Assembly: GCA_002405435.1 (NCBI GenBank)
Contig: DHLU01000209.1
Span: 1 to 5,666 of the forward strand
Direction of reading: 5' to 3'
DNA from: Flavobacteriales bacterium UBA4660
GTDB lineage: Bacteria > Bacteroidota > Bacteroidia > Flavobacteriales_D > Sanyastnellaceae
DNA length: 5,666 nucleotides
Part shown: in pieces, positions 1 through 5,666 of the stretch
Layout: each line of letters opens with the position of its first letter
Position numbering within the stretch: position 1 is the first letter of the stretch
The notes under the pieces: generated by a model
Seen by the model: only the letters and a program-made list of their open reading frames with translations
Told to the model about the DNA's origin: nothing
Database searches by the model: none
Translations under genes and position numbers: made by a program

Positions 1-232
1 GCCGGAAACGCAGCACCCGGAGTTCTTCCTTACTGATGCGTTGCTCGCGCAGCAAGGTCCATAACCGGTGGTTGTGGCGGTAATAGTGCGCGTAGAACGT
101 TTCGAAATCTGCGGCGCGGTCTTCCAGCCCCGGGTAGCGGCCAAACATCTCGCCCAGTGCTTTGCGCGAGTTGGTGAGTAGGTCCCACAGGGTGCCGTCC
201 AGGTCGAAAAAAATATGTTCGTAGGATTTCAA
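1..232 (-). CDS. HAD-superfamily hydrolase, YjjG-type pyrimidine nucleotidase (5' part, cut by window edge)
   Basis: N-terminal 77 codons of a HAD phosphatase; the rest lies beyond the left edge. HAD motif I is seen as FFDLDGTLWD at residues 8-17, with the nucleophile Asp10 and the acid/base Asp12. The following cap-domain residues include NHRLW (54-58) and ISKEELR (66-72), a pattern typical of the YjjG/YfnB nucleotidases. Family knowledge: YjjG is a cytosolic Mg-dependent 5'-nucleotidase that removes phosphate from UMP, dUMP, dTMP and non-canonical pyrimidine nucleotides. No ATG is in frame at the 5' end. The best start is TTG at 232-230, giving (M)KSYEHIFFDLD, which fits the family N-terminus; this TTG overlaps the upstream gene's TGA as TTGA, suggesting translational coupling. 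HAD membership is certain. The YjjG subgroup is likely but cannot be confirmed without the C-terminal motifs III and IV. Confidence 0.85.
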   Translation of the reverse strand, partial: MKSYEHIFFDLDGTLWDLLTNSRKALGEMFGRYPGLEDRAADFETFYAHYYRHNHRLWTLLREQRISKEELRVLRFR

Positions 233-690
233 AACGAAAAGGTAATGCCTGCCAGTTTCATGACGTAGGCGAGTGAAGACAGCAGAATCGCCCAGAAGAA
301 AAATCCGATGATCATCAGCGGCAGTGCGTGCGGGTTATGGCGGTAAAATTTTGCGGCCACCAGTGAAGCTACCGGCACGCTGATCATTCCCGAAACCAGC
401 ATCAGTCCCTTGATGCCGTAGCGCCATTTCAGCCTGATGATGCGCCGCTTCCAGGGTTTAAAATTCTTTTTCGGTGCGCCGAACCACTTGTGCAGGTGGC
501 TGAAGATTACTTCTCCGAAATGGAAGAAGATGTACACGCCCAGGGCTGCGCCCGAAGAGGTAATGCAGATGGTGCCGAGCCACGACCAGTGTTCGCCGCC
601 TTCATCCATAATCATCACAAACGGCACAAACAGAAACTTGCCGATACAAGCCAGCCACCAAAGACAAATTTTAAAAAAAATACCTGCCAT
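229..690 (-). CDS. conserved-looking four-helix membrane protein, function unknown
   Basis: A 153-residue integral inner-membrane protein. Four hydrophobic segments can be seen at about residues 9-27, 36-57, 92-113 and 123-147. Between helices 2 and 3 lies a strongly basic loop (about 66-92, rich in Lys, Arg and Trp), which by the positive-inside rule should be cytoplasmic, placing both termini on the cytoplasmic side too. A YG-x-x-GL patch (91-96) at the start of helix 3 and a SVPVASLVAAKFY stretch (104-116) recall short Bacteroidota membrane proteins related to the small multidrug export type; this is an impression, not a search result. The ATG at 690 shares its A with the upp stop codon (TGATG), and the gene's own stop overlaps the nucleotidase start, so it is the middle gene of a coupled trio. 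Transport of a base, nucleoside or related compound is possible by context only. That it is a real gene is well supported; its function is not. Confidence 0.8.
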   Translation of the reverse strand: MAGIFFKICLWWLACIGKFLFVPFVMIMDEGGEHWSWLGTICITSSGAALGVYIFFHFGEVIFSHLHKWFGAPKKNFKPWKRRIIRLKWRYGIKGLMLVSGMISVPVASLVAAKFYRHNPHALPLMIIGFFFWAILLSSLAYVMKLAGITFSF

Positions 691-1337
691 CAGTCTTTCC
701 TCCCGAATGCGAGGTCTCCGGCATCGCCAAGTCCCGGTACGATGTAGGCCTGAGCCGTGAGTTCCTTGTCTACTGCAGCGGTCCAGAAGGTGGTCTGCTC
801 GGGCAGCTTACTGCGCAGGTGGTTGATGCCGGTGTCGGTGGCAATCACCGAAGCAATATGGAGTTTTGATGGATTTCCTTTTCGGAGTATGGCCTTGTAA
901 ACCATTTCAATACTCATACCGGTGGCAATCATCGGGTCGGCGATGATCAGCGTTTTGCCTTCGAGTGAAGGCGCGCTGACATATTCAACATCTATTTCAA
1001 ATTCGCCGCCCTTGTGGTGCCTCCGGTACGCGGAAACAAACGCGTTTTCTGCGCGGTCCAGCATGCGCAACATGCCCTGATGAAAAGGCAGTCCGGCGCG
1101 CAGAATAGTGAGCAGCACGGGCTGCTCTGCCACTTCTTCTACTTCGGCTACACCGAGCGGAGTATTGATATCGCGCTTTTCGTAACGCAGTGTTTTTGAA
1201 ATTTCATAGGCGATGATTTCACCTACCCGTTCCAGGTTGGTTCTGAATTTCAGGCTGTCTTTCTGAACCTGTTCATCGCGCAGCTGGCTGAGTATGTCGG
1301 AGAGCACTGAGGCGTGCCGCGTGAGTTCATGAACCAT
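690..1337 (-). CDS. upp: uracil phosphoribosyltransferase
   Basis: Cytosolic pyrimidine-salvage enzyme that makes UMP and pyrophosphate from uracil and PRPP. The product is 215 residues, the usual size for the Bacteroidota form. Visible landmarks, numbered from this start, are QKDSLKFR near 25-32, ILRAGLP at 78-84, the PRPP-binding loop DPMIATG at 134-140 (preceded by LII), and the C-terminal uracil-binding segment YIVPGLGDAGDLAFG at 198-212. The open frame extends upstream to an ATG at 1385, but the 16 extra residues do not look like the family N-terminus, whereas MVHELTRHASVLSD does; hence the start at 1337. No clear ribosome-binding site is seen, as is common in this phylum. It is the first gene of a cassette with the membrane protein and the YjjG-like nucleotidase, and its TGA overlaps the next ATG by one base. 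No frameshift or missing catalytic residue was noticed. Confidence 0.96.
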   Translation of the reverse strand: MVHELTRHASVLSDILSQLRDEQVQKDSLKFRTNLERVGEIIAYEISKTLRYEKRDINTPLGVAEVEEVAEQPVLLTILRAGLPFHQGMLRMLDRAENAFVSAYRRHHKGGEFEIDVEYVSAPSLEGKTLIIADPMIATGMSIEMVYKAILRKGNPSKLHIASVIATDTGINHLRSKLPEQTTFWTAAVDKELTAQAYIVPGLGDAGDLAFGRKD

Positions 1338-1407
1338 GGTAGGGCCGGAGTTAATTGGAGTGACGAATTTACGCCAAACGCGCATACCAGTTTGCGCTGC
1401 CGGTTTT

Positions 1408-1415
1408 CAAAATTC
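1408..1415 (-). promoter_or_regulatory. weak candidate -7 box for upp
   Basis: On the minus strand this reads GAATTTTG, one mismatch from the Bacteroidota -7 consensus TAnnTTTG, about 70 nt upstream of the upp ATG. No good TTTG-type -33 element lies at the expected distance, only a CTG. The 215-bp gap between the epimerase stop and upp is large enough for a promoter, and upp probably needs one, but this exact site is a guess. Nothing else convincing was seen in the gap: no tRNA, no U-tract terminator and no riboswitch-like fold recognisable by eye. Confidence 0.2.
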
Positions 1416-1552
1416 TTCAGGTGTCGGTCAGTGCGTTCTAGTGCCGGCGATACTACATGCGTTTTCAGTGGGCCCGCCGGTCGCTAAGGGTATAAGAAGA
1501 AACACCTGCATGCACGACCTCATGACGGCATGGAGGCCGTTTGGCCCGACAC

Positions 1553-2689
1553 TCAGAGGGCCGCCACCTTGTTGCAGATGAATCCCGCGGCATCCCCGTC
1601 TCCGAAAATTGCTGGCCATGTCATCGCGTGCTGTGTTTCCGCAAAGTGCCGTCCGTGTGCCGCCACGGTGGCTGGATCGGGTTCGCTCAACACGGCGTTG
1701 CCGTTTTCCACGAGTTCGATCCATTCCGTTTCCGGGCGTATGATGATGCAGGGTTTTTTGAAATAGTACGCTTCTTTCTGCACGCCTCCCGAATCGGTAA
1801 TCACCAGGGTGCAATGCTGTTCAAGCCTGAGCACCTCGAGGTATGAGGCCGGTTCGGTAATGACCAGCTGGTTTCCCATGGCTTCCGGTGCCATGCCAAA
1901 CTGCAGGCACATCTTACGTGTCCGGGGGTGCATGGGCCAGACTACCTTGCAGTTCAGTTCGTCGGCGGCGGCCTTCAGCGCGCTAACCACAAGGCGCAGC
2001 CTTTTGGGGTCATCGGTGTTCGCATCCCGGTGAATAGTGGCCAGTACAAAGGGTTTGCCGTCGAGTTCCCGGATTTTAGGCGGGGCAGCAACGGTGTCGG
2101 CCAGCGGAGCGAAATGCAACGCATTGTCGTACATAACATCGCCGCAGTGAAATACGCCGGGATGATCAGCCGAGTAAGGCGGTTCGGCCCCTATCGCAAA
2201 TCCCTCCCGCCTGAGGTTTTCAATGCCTGCAAGGGTAGGGGAAAACAGAAGGGTAGAGGCATGGTCGCACATGATACGGTTGATTTCCTCAGGCATTCCT
2301 TTGTTGAAAGAGCGCAGCCCTGCTTCCACGTGGACCAAAGGGACGCGCAGTTTCGAGGCAGCTACCGCAGCTGCCAGGGTTGAATTCGTATCGCCGTACA
2401 CCAGCACGGCCTGAGGGCGTTCTTCCAGCAGTATGCGTTCTATGCCTTCAATCATGGCTGCCGTTTGCGCGCCGTGCTGGCCCGACCCGACGCCCAGGTT
2501 ATAGGCCGGCCGGGGGAGGTTCATCTGGGTAAAAAATACCTCCGACATGTTGGTGTCATAGTGCTGGCCGGTATGCACAATGACCTCACTCAGTAGGCCG
2601 GAGAAACGCGTGCGTACCGCTGTGCTGATGGCAGCCGACTTGATGATCTGGGGCCTTGCCCCGATGATGGTGAGAATCTTTTTCGTCAT
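1553..2689 (-). CDS. wecB: UDP-N-acetylglucosamine 2-epimerase family (non-hydrolysing), WecB/WbpI-like
   Basis: Cytosolic sugar-nucleotide epimerase of the GT-B fold. Family members invert C2 of UDP-GlcNAc to give UDP-ManNAc, or act on the diacetamido-uronic acid analogue (WbpI), for surface polysaccharide synthesis. The 378-residue product has the usual full length. Motifs, numbered from the ATG at 2689, are IIGARPQIIK (8-17), HTGQHYD (39-45), GDTNS with Asp100 (99-103), VEAGLRS with Glu122 (121-127), PEEINR (133-138), IHRDANTDD with His220, and TDSGGVQKEA (298-307). These cover the positions equivalent to the catalytic Asp, two Glu and His of E. coli WecB. The NTDD and ETEWIELV (320-327) variants resemble the WbpI side of the family, so the substrate may not be plain UDP-GlcNAc. 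The frame is open to 2761, but MTKKILTIIGARP is the clear family start, and its ATG overlaps the radC stop as ATGA. No other polysaccharide genes are in view. Confidence 0.9.
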   Translation of the reverse strand: MTKKILTIIGARPQIIKSAAISTAVRTRFSGLLSEVIVHTGQHYDTNMSEVFFTQMNLPRPAYNLGVGSGQHGAQTAAMIEGIERILLEERPQAVLVYGDTNSTLAAAVAASKLRVPLVHVEAGLRSFNKGMPEEINRIMCDHASTLLFSPTLAGIENLRREGFAIGAEPPYSADHPGVFHCGDVMYDNALHFAPLADTVAAPPKIRELDGKPFVLATIHRDANTDDPKRLRLVVSALKAAADELNCKVVWPMHPRTRKMCLQFGMAPEAMGNQLVITEPASYLEVLRLEQHCTLVITDSGGVQKEAYYFKKPCIIIRPETEWIELVENGNAVLSEPDPATVAAHGRHFAETQHAMTWPAIFGDGDAAGFICNKVAAL

Positions 2690-3390
2690 GTCAATAATCC
2701 TTCGTCGGCAAAACTGAAATACTGCGTAGCGGTTACGACCAGATGGTCGAGAAGCGGACACTCCAGCACGGTGCCGGCTTGTTTTAGGCGCTGCGTGAGT
2801 GTTTTGTCTTGCTGGCTCGGTTCGGTATTCCCCGACGGATGGTTATGCGCCACAATGATACTGCTGGCACCGGCTTCAATGGCTGTCCGGAAAATGCGTT
2901 TTGGGTCCACCGTGGTGGAGGATATGCCGCCTTCACTCACCTTCTTCAGGGCAATCACGTGGTTGGCCCGCGAAAGCAGCATCACCCAGAATTCTTCATG
3001 CTGCAGGTCGCCCAGCACGCCCACGAGTTGCTCGAAGGCCTCGCGTGAGGCTGCAATTTTTTTCCGCTCAGCCGGCGAGGCTGCCCGCCGGCGCCGCCCG
3101 AGTTCGATGGCAGCCATGAGGGAGGCCGCCCGCGCGGTACCCATGCCATGGATCGACACGAGCCTGTGGAGGCTAAGGTTGCCAAGTTCAATCAGGTTGC
3201 CCCCCGCCTGCGCCAGCACATGGCGGGCCAGTGCCACCGCCGACAAGCGCCGCGTGCCCGAACCAAGGAGGATGGCCAGCAGCTCGGCGTCGCTCAGTGC
3301 CCTCACCCCGTTTCCAATCAGTTTTTCCCGCGGGCGCTCATCGGGCAGCCATTCGCGGATATTTCCCTCCCCGTGCCATTCCTTCTCCAT
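2686..3390 (-). CDS. radC: RadC family protein (HhH plus JAMM/MPN domain)
   Basis: A 234-residue protein of the RadC/UPF0758 family. The N-terminus has the family signature DERPREKL (about 17-24) and LSDAELLAILLGSG (32-45). A helix-hairpin-helix segment follows at about 75-95 (SIHGMGTARAASL). The C-terminal half is the JAMM/MPN metalloprotease-like domain with HNHPSG (182-187) and a downstream Asp195 in EPSQQD, the expected zinc ligands, plus a likely catalytic Glu in LQHEEF near 130-134. The metal site looks intact. The cellular role of RadC is unsettled; the old link to DNA repair is doubtful, so no function is claimed beyond the fold. The open frame reaches back to 3441, but that extension would translate through the rpsT terminator hairpin, so the ATG at 3390, which gives a family-like start, is preferred. 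It overlaps the epimerase gene by four bases. Confidence 0.93.
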   Translation of the reverse strand: MEKEWHGEGNIREWLPDERPREKLIGNGVRALSDAELLAILLGSGTRRLSAVALARHVLAQAGGNLIELGNLSLHRLVSIHGMGTARAASLMAAIELGRRRRAASPAERKKIAASREAFEQLVGVLGDLQHEEFWVMLLSRANHVIALKKVSEGGISSTTVDPKRIFRTAIEAGASSIIVAHNHPSGNTEPSQQDKTLTQRLKQAGTVLECPLLDHLVVTATQYFSFADEGLLT

Positions 3391-3408
3391 CTCAAAACAC
3401 TTTGGCAC

Positions 3409-3438
3409 AAAAAAAAGCCCCCGCCTGGGGGCGGGGGC
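3409..3438 (-). terminator. rho-independent terminator of rpsT
   Basis: A perfect 9-bp GC-rich inverted repeat (3417-3425 with 3430-3438) closes a 4-nt loop at 3426-3429. On the minus strand the hairpin is followed at once by eight T (A run at 3416-3409 on the plus strand). It starts 26 nt after the rpsT stop. There is no T run on the plus-strand side, so it acts in one direction. It ends only 18 nt before the radC ATG. Confidence 0.93.
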
Positions 3439-3464
3439 CATGTAAGCGGTTTGGTTTTGGTGAA

Positions 3465-3719
3465 TTATTTCAGGCCATTCACATGGACCTGCAGACTACT
3501 CTTAAGATTGGCTGCTTTGTTTTTATGGATCACGTTGCGCTTGGCAAGCTTATCCAGCATGGCGGAAATCACCGGCAGCAGGCCGGAAGCTTCCTTCGGG
3601 GAGTTGGCACCCCTCAGTTTGCGCACCGCGTTGCGGGTGGTCTTGTGGTAATACTTGTTGCGGGCGTTTTTAGCCTCTGTGGACCTGATGCGCTTGATGG
3701 ATGATTTATGATTCGCCAT
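3465..3719 (-). CDS. rpsT: 30S ribosomal protein S20
   Basis: A small, highly basic protein of 84 residues that binds 16S rRNA early in assembly of the 30S subunit. The sequence starts [20 protein letters not shown] and carries the S20 core [15 protein letters not shown] (about 23-37), with a Lys-rich C-terminal helix containing [16 protein letters not shown] (about 61-76), all typical of the Bacteroidota form. The frame is open far upstream to 4142, but those extra residues have no family resemblance and run antisense into the next gene, so the ATG at 3719 is the start. The gene has its own promoter 23 nt upstream and its own terminator downstream, so it is probably a single-gene transcript. 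The leader, as mRNA, is A-rich (seven A in a row just before ACGCC-ATG) and lacks a Shine-Dalgarno site, which suits a well-expressed Bacteroidota gene. Confidence 0.97.
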   Translation of the reverse strand: MANHKSSIKRIRSTEAKNARNKYYHKTTRNAVRKLRGANSPKEASGLLPVISAMLDKLAKRNVIHKNKAANLKSSLQVHVNGLK

Positions 3720-3741
3720 GGCGTTTTTTTCTATGGGGGCG

Positions 3742-3749
3742 CAAATATA
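3742..3749 (-). promoter_or_regulatory. rpsT: rpsT promoter, Bacteroidota-type -7 box
   Basis: The minus strand reads TATATTTG, a perfect match to the Bacteroidota sigma-A -7 consensus TAnnTTTG. It ends 22 nt before the rpsT ATG, so transcription would start near 3735 and leave a leader of roughly 15 nt. Upstream, GTGG sits 18 nt before the box, a poor fit to the -33 TTTG element. The matching box and the ribosomal gene directly downstream make this convincing despite the weak -33. Confidence 0.7.
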
Positions 3750-3888
3750 ATCCGACCCGGCTCCATTCCACCTGCTTAACCGGTTTTTTCCCCCAAATAG
3801 TCCGCATACCCTGTGTGCCGCACCGCGCCGGCCTGCATCACCCCGGTGGAACCTGCGGCCGATCCTTGCGTATAAGCCCTCGCCATCT

Positions 3889-5666
3889 ATGAAGTTCCCC
3901 TCCACATACCTGACCACCCTACTCAGTGGTATGGTACTCTTTGTCAGCCTGCAAGAGATTGATGGACAGGGGATTAAATTAGAAAAGGCGCCCGCTGAGC
4001 TCGGTACCGCACCGGCTGATTCCGCTAGGGCCCGGCAGTACCTCGCATGGGCCGATTCCCTGCTGGTCACCGAACCGGAGGTAGCCCGGCGCCTGACAGA
4101 CATGGTGCTCACCTGGTCATTGGCCCAGCGCAAAAAAGACATGCTGGCACGGGCCTACAATTTTGAAGGTATTCTGGCCTGTAACCGCGCTCATTACCTC
4201 ACGGCGATAGAAAATTACCAGACGTCACTCGGTTTCTACAATGCCATCGGCGACATCAACGGTGCGGCTATGGTGACCAACAACATCGGCGTGGTGTACA
4301 GCAACCTAAAGGAGCACCGCAATGCTATCAGGAGTTTCTCGTCGGCGGCGGAACTGGCCGCGCAGGCAAACCGGAAAGACAATGAATTGCATTGCCTGTT
4401 TAATGTGTGTGTGGAATACCTTTCACTGGGGAGTTTCGACACGGCGGGTTATAAACTGGCCGAACTCAAGGAGCGGATGAAAACATCGCCCGGTCTGATC
4501 AATACGGATCTGGTCGAGGGGGAATGGTTGCTTGAAAATGGTCAGACTGATTCTGCGCTCGTGTACCTGAGCCGCGCCATCAGCAGTTATGAGAAAGAAC
4601 GCGAGGAATTGCTCATCAATTATGCGAAACTCCAGCGGGCAGAATGCCTCATGAAAATGGGCAGGTACTACGAATCGCACCAGGAGGCAGATGCCGTCCA
4701 TGCCAAAATCACCCAACTGGGCTTCAATGAAATGATCCTGGAGTGCCTTAAACTGGAAGCCGAACTCAGCCACCGCCAGGGGCTGCACCAACAGGCTTTC
4801 AAGCTGCAGAAGCAATATACGGTGATGAACGACAGCCTTCGCCGCATTGACAACCTTAACCGGGTCAGCGAACTCAATCTGAAATACGAGACGGAAAAGA
4901 ACCAGCTCAGGATGGAAAGGCTTGACAGGGAAAACAAACACAAGGCCTCAATGATCCGGTTGACTTCTGCAGGGCTCGGCGTCTTGTTGCTGCTTATCGG
5001 CTTTACGGCATTCCTGTTGGCAAAAAAGCGGAAAACCAATGCATTGTTTAAAAACCAAAACAGGGAAATCAACCTGCAGCGGCAGCAGGTGATGGCCAGT
5101 ATCAATTATGCCAAGCGCATACAGGAGTCGATACTCATACCGGAGTCAGAGCTGAAACAGCACTTTGATGAGAGCTTCATTTATTTCCGTCCGCGCGATA
5201 TTGTCAGCGGCGATTTCTACTGGTTTTACCGTGAAAACGACCTGATCACGATCGCTGCAGTGGACTGTACCGGCCATGGTGTGCCGGGTGCCTTTCTGTC
5301 GCTCATTGCCAGCAACAAACTCCGAAAGGTAATCGGTGAAGTCGGATCCTGTGACCCCTCGAAGGTGCTCAAATGCCTCAACGATGAAATTGTGGTTATA
5401 CTCAATCAGGACAAGGAATACGGCATTGCGCATGACGGACTGGAAATCAGCCTCAGCGTCATTGACACGCAGTCAAAAACCATCACATTCGCGGGTTCCG
5501 GAAGCGGAGCCTATGTTATTGCGCGCGATGGCCGTGTGGAAGAACTCCGGCCTTGTGTCATGGCACTCGGTGGTTCAATCGGATTCAGGGAGCTCAACCT
5601 GGCGAAGAAAAGTTTCCGCAATACCGTGTATCATTACGAGCCCGGCGACCACCTGTACATGTTTAG
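3889..5666 (+). CDS. TPR-repeat sensor with SpoIIE-family (PP2C) serine phosphatase domain, 3' end missing
   Basis: 592 codons are in the window and no stop is reached. Order of parts: a hydrophobic N-terminus (about 7-21) that looks like a signal peptide; about six TPR-like helical pairs (roughly 85-315); a charged, probably coiled-coil stretch (315-355); one membrane helix (about 358-378) followed by KKRK; a second short coiled coil (384-402); then a SpoIIE/PP2C domain from about 405. The phosphatase part begins with [10 protein letters not shown] (408-416) and has [13 protein letters not shown] (434-446) and [11 protein letters not shown] (459-469), carrying the metal-binding Asp442 and Asp459, and later DGLEISL (516-522). 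Inferred topology: TPRs outside the inner membrane, phosphatase in the cytoplasm. Family members dephosphorylate Ser/Thr, often on anti-anti-sigma proteins in partner switching; no partner gene is visible here. The cut falls at GDHLYMF, just before the expected (T/S)DG metal-binding motif. The ATG at 3889 is chosen because it directly precedes the signal-like segment. No clear promoter was seen in the 169-bp divergent gap. Confidence 0.9.
   Translation, partial: MKFPSTYLTTLLSGMVLFVSLQEIDGQGIKLEKAPAELGTAPADSARARQYLAWADSLLVTEPEVARRLTDMVLTWSLAQRKKDMLARAYNFEGILACNRAHYLTAIENYQTSLGFYNAIGDINGAAMVTNNIGVVYSNLKEHRNAIRSFSSAAELAAQANRKDNELHCLFNVCVEYLSLGSFDTAGYKLAELKERMKTSPGLINTDLVEGEWLLENGQTDSALVYLSRAISSYEKEREELLINYAKLQRAECLMKMGRYYESHQEADAVHAKITQLGFNEMILECLKLEAELSHRQGLHQQAFKLQKQYTVMNDSLRRIDNLNRVSELNLKYETEKNQLRMERLDRENKHKASMIRLTSAGLGVLLLLIGFTAFLLAKKRKTNALFKNQNREINLQRQQVMASINYAKRIQESILIPESELKQHFDESFIYFRPRDIVSGDFYWFYRENDLITIAAVDCTGHGVPGAFLSLIASNKLRKVIGEVGSCDPSKVLKCLNDEIVVILNQDKEYGIAHDGLEISLSVIDTQSKTITFAGSGSGAYVIARDGRVEELRPCVMALGGSIGFRELNLAKKSFRNTVYHYEPGDHLYMF

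Noticed and set aside
1338..1385. Upstream ATG for upp giving a 231-residue protein
   Set aside because: The 16 added residues do not resemble the family; the ATG at 1337 gives the standard 215-residue form.
1507..1514. TGCATGCA palindrome in the gap upstream of upp
   Set aside because: An isolated 8-bp palindrome with no second copy or promoter context; chance is a sufficient explanation.
1542..1552. Possible terminator after the epimerase from the GGCC-GTTT-GGCC repeat near 1536-1547
   Set aside because: The stem is only four pairs and no T run follows on the minus strand.
1928..2383. 151-codon plus-strand open frame opposite the epimerase
   Set aside because: Antisense shadow; no recognisable domain and the opposite strand encodes a full-length conserved enzyme.
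2690..2761. 24-residue N-terminal extension of the epimerase
   Set aside because: It lies inside the radC coding end; the MTKKILTIIGARP start matches the family and makes an ATGA overlap.
2771..3445. 224-codon open frame on the plus strand opposite radC
   Set aside because: Its Ser, Arg and Ala-rich, low-information product is typical of an antisense shadow in GC-rich DNA, and it lies wholly across intact radC.
3720..4142. Long N-terminal extension of the rpsT frame (to a 225-residue product)
   Set aside because: S20 begins clearly at the ATG at 3719, just after a good promoter. The extension has no family resemblance and is antisense to the phosphatase gene.
4423..5105. Two overlapping minus-strand open frames opposite the TPR region
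   Set aside because: Hydrophobic-looking products arise from reverse reading of Glu, Lys and Gln-rich helices; the plus strand has an uninterrupted multidomain gene.

Overview
The window reads as ordinary chromosome from a Bacteroidota bacterium with fairly GC-rich DNA by eye. The reasons are the sequence types of S20, uracil phosphoribosyltransferase and RadC, the WbpI-like flavour of the UDP-GlcNAc 2-epimerase, a TPR / single-TM / SpoIIE-phosphatase receptor of the kind common in that phylum, a rpsT promoter with a perfect Bacteroidota -7 box (TAnnTTTG), and the lack of clear Shine-Dalgarno sites. Flavobacteriales is a reasonable guess below phylum level, but the sequence alone does not settle it.

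Layout: everything left of about 3720 is on the minus strand. Reading in the direction of transcription, the order is rpsT (3719-3465), a strong intrinsic terminator (3438-3409), radC (3390-2686) overlapping a UDP-GlcNAc 2-epimerase-family gene (2689-1553) by ATGA, a 215-bp gap, then a tightly coupled cassette: upp (1337-690), a four-helix membrane protein of unknown function (690-229), and the 5' part of a YjjG-type HAD nucleotidase (232-1, cut by the window edge). On the plus strand, diverging from rpsT, a large gene starts at 3889 and runs off the right edge. It encodes a secreted or periplasmic TPR sensor region, one membrane helix, and a cytoplasmic SpoIIE/PP2C phosphatase domain.

How the genes relate: rpsT is a monocistronic ribosomal-protein unit. 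The radC-epimerase pair is translationally coupled but has no obvious functional link. The upp / membrane protein / yjjG-like trio is a plausible functional unit, with uracil salvage to UMP at one end and a nucleotidase family known for clearing non-canonical pyrimidine nucleotides at the other. The membrane protein between them is the least explained element of the window. No mobile element, CRISPR array, tRNA, rRNA or phage feature was seen. I found no convincing new system; the trio is the best lead.
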